From: Halothermothrix sp.
GTDB lineage: Bacteria > Bacillota > Halanaerobiia > DY22613
Direction of reading: 5' to 3'
Assembly: GCA_016841825.1 (NCBI GenBank)
Contig: JAENYK010000010.1
Coordinates: forward strand, 124,001 to 188,000
Length of the DNA: 64,000 nt
Positions 31,423 to 41,800 of this stretch are shown here, in pieces (the stretch's first letter is position 1; the number at the start of each line of letters is the position of its first letter). The translations under genes and the position numbers were made by a program. The notes under the pieces are model-generated. The model searched no databases and was not told where the DNA came from. It saw nothing but the letters and a program-made list of their open reading frames with translations.

Positions 31423-34400
31423 CCATTCCCTCTCTTCTATGGTTAATTCTCTGCTGTGCCCGGGCCCGTAACCTATCTTTGCCTTCATCCAGAGTATCTG
31501 TCCTTTCCAGATCCTCACCCTGAGCTGCAACCTCTGTTAAAGGATTAATCGTCTGTAGTTGTAACTCCTGATAAAGATATTGAGCAAAAGAACGAATGGT
31601 TGAATACTCAAACATGGCTACAATCGGGATATTTGACCCAAACTCTTGATTAACCCGATGATTAATCCGGGCAATCTCCAGAGAACGAATTCCCAGTTCA
31701 AACAGGTTATCATTCATCCCCAGTTCTTCCAAATCCAAGATCTCCAGACAGATCTCAGTGACCTTTCTTTCCAGGTCTGTTGTTGGAGCCGCGTAAACCG
31801 TCTCTAGCTTCGTTCTAATCTTTTCAGGATCAGGTAAAGCTTTGCGGTCAACTTTACCGTTAGCTGTCAATGGCATCCTATCTACCCTGACAAAATAGGT
31901 GGGAATCATATAATCAGGTAACAGAGTCTGCAAACTTCTTCTCAGATCACCGGTAGATAACTCCCGATCAGCGGCATAATATGCACAGAGATATTTATCA
32001 GTTCCCAAACCTCTGGCAGTTACCACAGCGTCTTTGATCTCTTGAACCGTTAACAGTTGAGTCTCTATCTCTCCCAATTCAATCCGATAACCACCAATCT
32101 TGACCTGAAAATCCTTTCGACCAATGAATTCTATATACCCGGTCTGATGCATAACCCCATAATCACCGGTTTTATATAATCTGCCAAGTTGTGAATGGTC
32201 AATAAAGGAATTTTGGGATTTCTCCTGATCATTCATGTACCCTGAAGCTACACCAACGCCCCCGATATACAGTTCACCTGGCACGCCTAAAGGTAGCAAT
32301 TCCTGCTGATGGTTTAAAACATAGAATTTCTGATTGGCCAGTGGGTAGCCATAGGGAATACTTTTCCAACTATCGGCAACCTGGTCAATAGGAAAATAGA
32401 TTGACCAGATCGAACCCTCTGTCGCTCCACCAAGACTAATTACCTCCGCCCGGGGACAATGTTTTTTGATCTTTTCCGGTAATTTTAAAGGAATCCAATC
32501 CCCACTCAAAAGCACCAGACGTAAACTCTGTTTACTCTTAATCTCCGCAGTATCCCGATCACTAATTCCCGCTGCCGCATCTTTATCTTCAGCATCAAAA
32601 TCATCCAGATTTTTAGTACTAACCACAGCCTCACTGTTGGAAACTTGTAATCCTTTTTGAAGATTCACCGCTTTAGGTTTTAAGCCCACCTCCACCGCAT
32701 GGATGAAGACCTGATTGGCATTTAATTTAAAATAATCTCTAACTTTATCAAACTGTATCGTTCCAATTGAACATAATCCGAGATCGAGCAATTCAGCCGC
32801 CTGGGTCATGGTCGAGACCATTATCCCTGCATCAAGACAGGCGAAGTAATAACCCATAGCTCCATACTTGGGCATATTGGTCTGCGGATTATAGATCAGA
32901 TAGATTGAAAAAGCCGCTGAGGTAAATATCGACTGATTCCCGTATCCATAAATATCTTCACTAAGCACCTGTTGATCAGTGATCAGATCAAGACTATTAT
33001 CACCAGGATTATAGTAGTACAACCCCTGATCGATCTCTTCCACCCGATTCTTCTTCACATAGACAAATAGATCAATAGGATACAATCCCCCGGCGCTGGC
33101 GTAATAGTAACGAATATTTTCGCCTTCTGTAAACTGCTGCATCACTGACAGAAACTGAGCAAAAGTCGTCTTACTGATCAGAGTATTCTCGACAAACTCC
33201 CGATAACTGCGCCGCTGATTAATAAAATCCGGAAATTGATTCTGCTGCTCTAAATATACCTTTCCACGATCATAACCCCGGTATCTTCTGGTCTGTTGAA
33301 GTTTTTTAAATTTGTTATACTCCTGCTCATTATAGAGAATCTCTTCACTATAAGGATTATTAAAAAGCCTACTCTGTCGATGAAATAACTCTTCAGGTGT
33401 CAGGATAGAGTTGACCAGAATCCGCTTATCAATTAACTCCTTCAGCAAATTCAATAGTTCATTTTCATCAATTAATGGGAATTCTTTTACTATCTCCGCA
33501 ACGCTGATTCCCTTTTGAGTCAGAAAATACAGATCGGGAAACACCTCTAAAGCCAGATCGGAGAAAAAGTATCTCCCAATATTAATTGACCTTCCCTGCC
33601 TCCTCCATTCCACAGCAGGTGACCAATAATAGAGACTATCTTGCTCTACCCTTTTCACAGAAGGCAAACTTCGATCACCATCACCGGTCAGAGTGATCTC
33701 CAGCTCCATCTGCTGGACAGCCAGATCCATAATTGCCGGCACTGAATTCCAGATGGTAATCTGCTTCTGCCGTAAAATGTCAACCAGATCATCTACATCC
33801 CGTTGATCTCTGATCATTACCAGTGTAGCTCCTGTACTCAGAGAGCCAAATAGATCATAAACCGACAGATCAAAACACATTGAAGAGATACCGATAATCC
33901 GGTCTTCCCGATTAACATTAAACCGCTGGTTAATATCAATAATTGTATTAGTAACAGCTCCATGAGTAATCACAACACCTTTGGGTTTTCCAGTACTACC
34001 CGATGTATAGATCACATAAGCCAGATCATCAGGAATATTCACATTTTCCAATCTATCTCTCTGTACCTGCTCCAGTTTCTCCTGTCGATAAAAACCAGGT
34101 TTTAGTAGCAGTTTACAGTCGCTATTCTGATAGATATACTCTTTTCTCTCTGTGGGATACTCAGGATCGATAGGAACATAAGCTGCTCCAGCCTTCAAAA
34201 TACCCAGGATATTCACCACAGTTTCTATCTCCCGAACAGCCAGAACACCGATTAGCTCATTCCTTCCTATTCCCCTGTCACGCAGATACCAGGCCAGTTG
34301 ATTGGATCTTAGATCTAACTCTTGATAACTAATCTTCCCGGTTCCATCCTCTATTGCTATCTGTTCAGGAGTTAAACCTACTTGCTCAATAAACAACTGG

Positions 34401-37400
34401 TGCAGAGTAGTTGGTTCAATCTTTCTTTCTGTCTGATTATATTTTTGGATCAACTCCAGATCTTCCTCTGCCGGTCTGAAGACGTACTCATCTTCTCCTG
34501 TAATCAATGCCTTTAACACAGAAATATACTGATCAAACATTGAATTAATCACTTTTGGTTCAAAGAGATCGGCTGCATAATCCCAGACCACCAGCAGTTC
34601 ACCATTCTCTTCACCAACCTGATTATCCAGATACACCTGAGAAGTCTGCGAGATCCCCATCTTCACCTCGCCAATCGGCTCAACTACCTCCGCTGTCTGA
34701 TCTGTCTCAAATAACATACTGGTAAAGATAACTGGCATCAATGCCTGTCTTCTGGCATTGCGCTGTTTGCTCAATTCGTGAATAAATTCCACTCCATCGT
34801 AGTGTCGGTGCTCTAGACCTTTTAAAAGAGTATTTTGCACCTCTTTTGCCTGATCCCAGAAAGAGACTCCAGCAGAAAAATGCACATCTAGTAGGATTAC
34901 AGACGTAAAATCACCAATAATTCTATTCACATCAGGATGGAAAGGAAATCGGTTAAAGATCGTCAGATTAATCCCCAGATCAGGCTGGTTACTCCAATAT
35001 GCCAGAACTCTGGTATACACAGCTGCCAACAATGCAGAAGGTGTCAGATTATGTTTTCTGGCTCTCGCTTTCAGATTAAGCCAATCTTTTCTGGCGAAAA
35101 CCCTTTTATGACGGGCAAAATGTGGTTTTTCTACCTCAGATGGATTAATTCGCAATGGGAGAGCAGGTGCAGCCGGAAAAGCGTTTAATTTGCTCAACCA
35201 ATACTCTTTATCTTTCCGATAAAGATCTGACTTCTTCAAATCCTGATAAGCCAGTATATAATCCCGAAAAGTGAACTCAAGAGCCGGGAATTCTAACTGA
35301 GGATTGGCATATAGAGCCATTAATTCTTCACCAATTAATCTAATACTGGCCGCATCACCGATCAACAGATCAAAACCAATGCACAGATAATTTGTTTTCG
35401 CAGTTAAGCGAAGAGCCTTGAGCTCAAATAATGGCCACTGCCCGGGTTCAAAAACATAGTGGGACATCCTCTCCCTTTCCCGAATGATCCGTCTTTCCTG
35501 TTCTGCTTCGGTCAACCCGGTCAGGTCCTCAATCTGAATCGTATACACCGGGATCTCTTCTAAGATCCTCTGTTGATGATCTTCAGTGAAGACAGCCCTG
35601 AGCATCGGATGCCGCTCAATTAACCGATTTAGAGTCTGGTTGAAGCGGAAGATGTCAACTTCAGTCTCCCATTCCTGATACACATGGGTCGAAACTCCTC
35701 CCATCTCAAACTGGTTATCTCTCCCCAAGAGGTATGCTCCCTGAATATCGGTTAAGGGGAAAGGTTGATGCTGATTTGTCGGGTCAGGTTCCCGCCTCAG
35801 ATAAACAACCTGTGCAGATTGACCTCCCTGTGCCATCTCCTCTTCAATATATGCTGCCAACTCCTCAATACTCAAACCACTCAACAACTTCTCTAAAGGT
35901 ATCCGCAGATTGAATTTACTCTCAATCTGACCCCCAACGGTCACAGCCTTTAGTGAATCTCCTCCCAGATCAAAGAAACTCTCATAGACACTAATCTTAC
36001 CAATTCCCAGAATCTGTTGAAAGATCTCCACGAGCACTGCTTCAACCTCTGTTCGGGGAGGAACATAGGAACCAGGTAGCTCTACTCTCTCATATAAAGT
36101 AGCTGCAGCCTGTTGTACCTCACTCCATTTATCGGCACCGTCGACGAATTTACCACCCAGAAGATTGGGGACAGCTACACTGAAGTACTGTTTCTCAAAA
36201 GAATAAGTCGGTAAAGGTATTCGGGACCTTTGCTCCCCCTGATAGAAAGATGCCCAGTCAATCTGTACCCCTTCAGCCCAGAGGCGTCCAATTTTGTCTA
36301 ACAGATAATTCAGATCAGAACCTTCCTCTTTTGGATGTCTTACCAGATTAATGACAACCTGAGAGTTTAATTTCTCATGCCTTTTGGCAAAGGTACTCAA
36401 TGTCCGCCCCGGGCCAACTTCTATCAAAATCATCTTCTGATCCTGCAAAATCTCCCGCAAACCATCGGCAAAGCGAACTGTTCCCCGCAGATGTTTGACC
36501 CAATATTCGGGATCTGTCACCCTGTCTGCCCAACTACCAGTCACATTAGATATATAAGGTAACTCAGGCTGATTTAATTTCAGCTGACTAACCTGAGTCC
36601 TGAATTTATCCAAAATCGAATCCATCATCGCCGAATGAAAAGCATGTGAGGTGTGTAACTCCCGACACTCTATTGCTTTAGCCTGTAAACTGGCGGCGAA
36701 GGCGGTGATCTCAGAGGCTGGCCCGGAGACAACACACTGAGCTGAACTATTTACAGCAGCCAAAGATAACTTTTTGGGCATCAGAGCCATTAACTCCGTT
36801 TCAGACAGCGAGACTCCCAACATTGATCCATGAGGTACTTCCTGCATCAACTTACCCCGTAAAGCCACCAACTTTAACCCATCTTCCAGACTAAATACCC
36901 CGGCTAAACAGGCAGCCACATATTCCCCGATACTATGTCCAATCATCGCCTGGGGTTTGATACCCCAGTTCAGTAAAAGTTTAGCCAGAGCATATTCAAA
37001 GGTGAAGAGTATCGGCTGAGTCAGATATGTCTGATTAATTCTCTTTTGATCAGCGTCTTCACCAGGATACAGCACTTCCCCCAGATCACATCCTACCAGT
37101 GGACGCAGTGTCGCAAAACAGTAATCGACAATCTGGCGGAATTCCTCTATCTCTTGATACAGCTCTTGTCCCATCTTAATATACTGAGAACCCTGACCTG
37201 AAAACATCAGGGCTACAGGACGATTCTCCAACTCGGCAATTGAACTGGTAACCCGCGTTGGCTTTAAATCTGACAATTCTTCAATTACTTCGTCTATATC
37301 TGTCGCCACCACCGCCCGTCGATATTTAAAATCTTTTCGTCCCAGATGCAGAGTATAAGCCAGATCAGAGATATTCACCCCGGATGTATTTTGAAGATAG

Positions 37401-38800
37401 GTGACCAGGTCTCCGGTCATTCTTTCCAGACTCCCCCCGGTTTTAGCCGACAGGGTGATAATATTCAGTGGTTTAACCGGAGATGACTCTTGACCAACTG
37501 GCGCTTCCTCTAAAATCAGATGGGCATTCGTACCCCCGATCCCAAAAGAACTAACTCCTGCCCGCAATGGGTAATCTGTTTTTTTCCATTCAGATAATCG
37601 ATCATTGACATAAAAAGGACTATTGGCAAAATCAATTCCAGGATTGGGCGTAGTATAATGTAAACTGGGAGGAATCTGACCATACTGCAAAGCCAGAACT
37701 GTTTTGATAAAACCCGCTACTCCTGCTGCAGCATCCAGATGACCAATATTTGATTTGACTGAACCTATCCGACAGAATTGTCGTAAATCTGTATCAAAGG
37801 CTAACTTTAATGCTTCAATCTCTATCGGATCACCCAGGGCTGTGGCAGTACCGTGAGCTTCGATATAAGTGATACTCTCAGGTTCAACTTCTGCCACCTG
37901 TTGGGCTGTCCGAATTACCTCTACCTGACCCTCCACACTGGGTGCTGTATACCCAACTTTGCGCACTCCATCATTATTTACCGCAGAACCTTTGATGACT
38001 GCATGAATCGTATCCCCATCAGCCAGGGCATCTTCAAGACGCTTTAGGACCACAATTCCGACACCATCGCCCCGGACAGTGCCCTGGGCCAGTGCGTCAA
38101 AAGCCCGACAATGCCCATCGGGAGAATGAATCATCCCTTGATGATAGTAATAACCTGCTTTTTTGGGTAGAGTTATTGAAATTCCTCCCGCCAGAGCCAT
38201 ATCACACTCTCCACTAAGTAATCCCTGTACAGCCAGATGGATTGCTACCAGAGAAGTAGAACAGGCGGTCTGAACAGTAAAGCTTGGTCCTTTTAAATTT
38301 AATTTGTACGAAATCCGTGTACTCAAAAAATCCCGATCATTCAAACTTATAGCATCATACTGTTCTGCTCCTGCATTTTTACCCATCAAGGAACGGGCAA
38401 TCCACGGTAGATTAGAAGCAGATCCCACATACAAACCGATGGGATGAGGATAATTATCAGAATTATATCCGGCACACTCTACAGCCTGCCAGGCACATTC
38501 ATGCAAAACCCTTAACTGGGGATCCATTAATTCCGCTTCCCGGGGCGAATACCCGAAAAATCCAGGATCAAAGTATTCAACCTCATCCAGGGCACCTTTG
38601 GCTCTGACATATGTAGGATCATTTAACACCTCATCCTGAATACCCCCTTCCCGTAACTCTTCAGCAGTAAAGAAGGAGATCGACTCTTCTCCATTTTTTA
38701 AATTATCCCAGAATTCAGCAATATTTTTAGCTCCCGGAAACCTACCCGCCATTCCAATAACTGCTATCTCTAAACCAGTTCTATTCTCCCCCTGATTCAA
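31412..38800 (-). CDS. Hybrid PKS-NRPS thiazole module, KS-AT-T-Cy-A[Ox]-T
   Basis: Adds a malonyl unit, then cysteine, which is cyclised and oxidised. Order: KS (10-430, TACSTS near 183, HGTAT in place of HGTGT), AT (538-870, GHSIGE, HAFH: malonyl type), T (947), Cy (1015-1440; LTDIQGAYLLGR, DLLIGDAAS matching DxxxxDxxS), A (1457-2330) interrupted by an oxidase (1703-2080), T (2367). The pocket code reads DLYNLSLIWK, the exact cysteine code. The last T domain has LGIRS where LGGxS is usual; the phosphopantetheine serine is present. The frame is open to 38899, but I choose TTG 38800: it follows AAAGGGAGGT by about eight bases and comes directly after the upstream TGA (TGAGTTG), implying translational coupling. 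That gives 2,462 aa. Confidence 0.92.
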   Translation of the reverse strand: MNQGENRTGLEIAVIGMAGRFPGAKNIAEFWDNLKNGEESISFFTAEELREGGIQDEVLNDPTYVRAKGALDEVEYFDPGFFGYSPREAELMDPQLRVLHECAWQAVECAGYNSDNYPHPIGLYVGSASNLPWIARSLMGKNAGAEQYDAISLNDRDFLSTRISYKLNLKGPSFTVQTACSTSLVAIHLAVQGLLSGECDMALAGGISITLPKKAGYYYHQGMIHSPDGHCRAFDALAQGTVRGDGVGIVVLKRLEDALADGDTIHAVIKGSAVNNDGVRKVGYTAPSVEGQVEVIRTAQQVAEVEPESITYIEAHGTATALGDPIEIEALKLAFDTDLRQFCRIGSVKSNIGHLDAAAGVAGFIKTVLALQYGQIPPSLHYTTPNPGIDFANSPFYVNDRLSEWKKTDYPLRAGVSSFGIGGTNAHLILEEAPVGQESSPVKPLNIITLSAKTGGSLERMTGDLVTYLQNTSGVNISDLAYTLHLGRKDFKYRRAVVATDIDEVIEELSDLKPTRVTSSIAELENRPVALMFSGQGSQYIKMGQELYQEIEEFRQIVDYCFATLRPLVGCDLGEVLYPGEDADQKRINQTYLTQPILFTFEYALAKLLLNWGIKPQAMIGHSIGEYVAACLAGVFSLEDGLKLVALRGKLMQEVPHGSMLGVSLSETELMALMPKKLSLAAVNSSAQCVVSGPASEITAFAASLQAKAIECRELHTSHAFHSAMMDSILDKFRTQVSQLKLNQPELPYISNVTGSWADRVTDPEYWVKHLRGTVRFADGLREILQDQKMILIEVGPGRTLSTFAKRHEKLNSQVVINLVRHPKEEGSDLNYLLDKIGRLWAEGVQIDWASFYQGEQRSRIPLPTYSFEKQYFSVAVPNLLGGKFVDGADKWSEVQQAAATLYERVELPGSYVPPRTEVEAVLVEIFQQILGIGKISVYESFFDLGGDSLKAVTVGGQIESKFNLRIPLEKLLSGLSIEELAAYIEEEMAQGGQSAQVVYLRREPDPTNQHQPFPLTDIQGAYLLGRDNQFEMGGVSTHVYQEWETEVDIFRFNQTLNRLIERHPMLRAVFTEDHQQRILEEIPVYTIQIEDLTGLTEAEQERRIIRERERMSHYVFEPGQWPLFELKALRLTAKTNYLCIGFDLLIGDAASIRLIGEELMALYANPQLEFPALEFTFRDYILAYQDLKKSDLYRKDKEYWLSKLNAFPAAPALPLRINPSEVEKPHFARHKRVFARKDWLNLKARARKHNLTPSALLAAVYTRVLAYWSNQPDLGINLTIFNRFPFHPDVNRIIGDFTSVILLDVHFSAGVSFWDQAKEVQNTLLKGLEHRHYDGVEFIHELSKQRNARRQALMPVIFTSMLFETDQTAEVVEPIGEVKMGISQTSQVYLDNQVGEENGELLVVWDYAADLFEPKVINSMFDQYISVLKALITGEDEYVFRPAEEDLELIQKYNQTERKIEPTTLHQLFIEQVGLTPEQIAIEDGTGKISYQELDLRSNQLAWYLRDRGIGRNELIGVLAVREIETVVNILGILKAGAAYVPIDPEYPTERKEYIYQNSDCKLLLKPGFYRQEKLEQVQRDRLENVNIPDDLAYVIYTSGSTGKPKGVVITHGAVTNTIIDINQRFNVNREDRIIGISSMCFDLSVYDLFGSLSTGATLVMIRDQRDVDDLVDILRQKQITIWNSVPAIMDLAVQQMELEITLTGDGDRSLPSVKRVEQDSLYYWSPAVEWRRQGRSINIGRYFFSDLALEVFPDLYFLTQKGISVAEIVKEFPLIDENELLNLLKELIDKRILVNSILTPEELFHRQSRLFNNPYSEEILYNEQEYNKFKKLQQTRRYRGYDRGKVYLEQQNQFPDFINQRRSYREFVENTLISKTTFAQFLSVMQQFTEGENIRYYYASAGGLYPIDLFVYVKKNRVEEIDQGLYYYNPGDNSLDLITDQQVLSEDIYGYGNQSIFTSAAFSIYLIYNPQTNMPKYGAMGYYFACLDAGIMVSTMTQAAELLDLGLCSIGTIQFDKVRDYFKLNANQVFIHAVEVGLKPKAVNLQKGLQVSNSEAVVSTKNLDDFDAEDKDAAAGISDRDTAEIKSKQSLRLVLLSGDWIPLKLPEKIKKHCPRAEVISLGGATEGSIWSIYFPIDQVADSWKSIPYGYPLANQKFYVLNHQQELLPLGVPGELYIGGVGVASGYMNDQEKSQNSFIDHSQLGRLYKTGDYGVMHQTGYIEFIGRKDFQVKIGGYRIELGEIETQLLTVQEIKDAVVTARGLGTDKYLCAYYAADRELSTGDLRRSLQTLLPDYMIPTYFVRVDRMPLTANGKVDRKALPDPEKIRTKLETVYAAPTTDLERKVTEICLEILDLEELGMNDNLFELGIRSLEIARINHRVNQEFGSNIPIVAMFEYSTIRSFAQYLYQELQLQTINPLTEVAAQGEDLERTDTLDEGKDRLRARAQQRINHRREGMDDE
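32550..33690 (-). other. SagB/BlmIII-type thiazoline oxidase inserted in the Cys A domain
   Basis: An insertion of about 375 residues lies between A4 (FDLSVYDLFG) and A5 (LGGATEGS). It has a winged-helix-like N-terminal part (DSLYYWSPAVEWRRQG, FPDLYFLTQKG) followed by the FMN-dependent nitroreductase-like fold of SagB-type dehydrogenases (RRSYREF near residue 1860, SAGGLYPIDLFVYV near 1903, AMGYYFACLDAGIM). Known relatives convert thiazoline or oxazoline to thiazole or oxazole on NRPS and RiPP substrates. It fits the Cy domain and the cysteine code in the same protein. Confidence 0.88.
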
Positions 38801-38801
38801 C

Positions 38802-41800
38802 TCAAGCACCTCCCTTTCTACGTCGCATTTGATTCTGCAAACGATCTCGTCCCCGACTGATCTGTTCAGTTCGATCAACTCTGGCAATATTGGCTTCACT
38901 CTCTTCCTGATGACTAATAAATTCTGCCAGTGAATGAATGGTTGGGTAGGTAAACAGATTTACGGTAGTCAATTCTTTCCCCAGATTTTCCTTTATCTCA
39001 CTACCCACCTGGATAATTTTGAGTGAATTACCTCCCAGATCAAAGAAGCTATCCTCGATTCCCACCTGACTTACTCCCAGAACTTTTTGCCAGATCTCTG
39101 ACAAACTTTTCTCCAGATCGGTCTCTGGAGCTACATAGTTTGCTTTCGATCCAGAGCGGAGTTTGTCTGGACGGGGTAGAGCTCTTTTATCCACCTTGCC
39201 ATTCGGGGTCAGAGGAATCTCCTGAATTTGCAGAAAATAAGCTGGAATCATATATTCCGGTAATTTCTGAGCCAAATATTCCCGTAACTCAGCAGTAACT
39301 ATATCTTCCTCTGTAAGCAGATAAGCACAGAGGTATTTTTCCCGGCTTTTAAGCAGATGTTTATCAACAAAGCCGATGGATTTGATAAAATTCTCATACC
39401 CTTTCTCACTGACATTACACTGTAAATCAACTTTGACCTGATCTGTAGTAATATGCCCCAGACGCTGTTCCCAACTGGTAGCACTGCCATAGAAATGATA
39501 CCCTTGAGCCTTAAGATGTCCATAATCACCGATCTGTTTAAGCGGACAGTTAGTCGAATAGATCGCATAATCCTTTCTACTCTGCCAATACGGATCTTTC
39601 TGGTTTAGATAATCAATCAACTCACTATTGGTCACATCACAATAACGATAAAAATCAACGAATTTGACCTTCTCATAGACACTACCATCTTTAATTACAC
39701 TGATATCAATATGTTCAAAAATAGTTTTATCAATCTCAGGTGCACTCTTCTGCAGTTCAGCAATCTCATGTTCCAATCTGGCTATCTCAGTAATCCCCTG
39801 CCGTAAGAACATCAAAAGTTTGTTCTCAATAATTTGACCTCTGGACAGTGTAGCACCAACCACAACCGGGATCTTATGGTTATACGCATATTCTCCCGCC
39901 AGTGCAGAACTGAGATGAAAACACCCTCGACAAACCGTATGAGCTGACCGTAAACTTTCTTTTAAAATCTGCGGTGAATTTGGGTAGCGTAAAATCTCAT
40001 GTTCCACACCTAATTTGGCGGTAACCCTCTGAATATTCTCCAGGTCTGTTCCGGTAATATACCCATTATCATAACTGATAGTCTTCACTTTAAATCCCAG
40101 CTCGACCAGATGATATAGAGCATAAGCCGCTCCCCGTCCTCCATTGTATAAAAGCAGACAATCATATTCACTCCCTGAGCCTCGACCGGTCTGTTGAATC
40201 ACCTGCTGCAGATCATCCAGAGTCTGAAAATATTCTCCAAAAGTTCTGGCGTACTTCTCAAACTCCTGACAGATATCACAGATACCATCTTCAGAAATCT
40301 GAATCCCGGGATATGTAGAAGTGATCCCACATTTTTTACAGACCAGCACCTCTGCCTGCAGATCTTGATCATCCCTAACTAGCACAATACTATCCTTAAT
40401 CTGCCCATATCCTTTCAGAGCAGCTTCAATCTCACCTAACTCAATCCGATAACCTCTAATCTTAACCTGTTCATCAACTCTCCCCATAATCTCAATCGTA
40501 CCATCAGCATGCCATCTTCCAATATCTCCGGTTCGATACAACTTACCAGCACCAAAAGGATTCGCTAAAAAGGCGGCATCAGTCTTTTCCCGGTTGTTAA
40601 TATAGCCTCTAGTCACACTTTTCCCGGCGATATACATCTCGCCTGCCATTTTGATTGGCATCAATCGCTGATTCTGAGCCAGAATATAAATCTGATTATT
40701 CGCCACAGGTTTACCGATAGGCACAAAATTACGTTGATCAGCAGGGTCAAGATCAAAATACGTATTATTTATCGTACATTCTGTCGGACCATACGTATTC
40801 ACGATCTGTCCTCGATAATATCTGTAGAATTTCTTCACAACCTCCATTGAGATCGGTTCTGCCCCAATAATCAACCAGGGCATAGTTAACTGCAGAGTCT
40901 CGGGTTTTTTTAATAACAGATCTGTCATCGCCGTCACCATCGTAGCCGGACAATACATCATCGTCAGAGTTTCTTCCTGCATTAGATTGAGTAGAAACTC
41001 AGCATCAATACTCTGATAAGCAGTCAATACCTGCACACTGGCCCCAATAATCAAAGGCCAGAAGATCTCCCAGACCGAGGGATCAAAGGTCAGATTGGTT
41101 CGCTGGACGATTATATCTGAGGACTGCAGTTTAAACTTATCCTGCATCCAGCAGATACAATTATTCACCTGCCGATGTTCGACCATAACCCCCTTGGGTT
41201 GCCCGGTAGAACCAGAAGTGTACATCACATACATCAGATCCTCACCTGAAGTGATCCCTTCTAAATTAACACAATCTTCTTTTTCTATCTGCCGGGTCAG
41301 TCGATTGACAAATAAGACCTCCCGGGAATAATCTTTATAAGCCGCATCCTTGCGATAGGCAATTCCTTTGATTTGACTTAGGATATCCTCTGAAGGAAGC
41401 TGGAATCCATCAGTCAGCATCTGACGAACCAATTCCTCCAGTGTATATTCCCCTTCACCTAAGACAACCAGATCCACGTTCTTATCTTTGAGGATCGTAT
41501 CATAATCACTGGAAGCATATGGCCCCCCAGTAAAAATAGGCACTTTAATTCCCCACTGACGAATCATCGCCACAGTCTCATGGAAAAATTCTTTAAAGAA
41601 GGTCAGTGTACGAATACCGATCATATCTGGCTGATACTCCTCTAAAATGTCCTGCAATTCAGCATAACTATCAAAATCATTACCCGATTTATAGACTCTA
41701 CCATCAATTTCTTCACCAAATCTATCTTTCAAATATGTCAACAGATAAAGCAAACCCAGAGGTTGTTCTGCAACTTTATATAACATCTGATGTGAACTGA

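Noticed and set aside
31423-31530. N-terminal extension of the KS-AT-T-C protein to 31530
   Set aside because: It would overlap the previous gene by over 100 nt and has no ribosome-binding site; ATG 31422 has GAGGG at good spacing and fits the start of the KS domain.
38801-38899. N-terminal extension of the thiazole-module protein to 38899
   Set aside because: It lies wholly within the carrier-domain end of the upstream gene. TTG 38800 with AAAGGGAGGT directly after the upstream stop is better.
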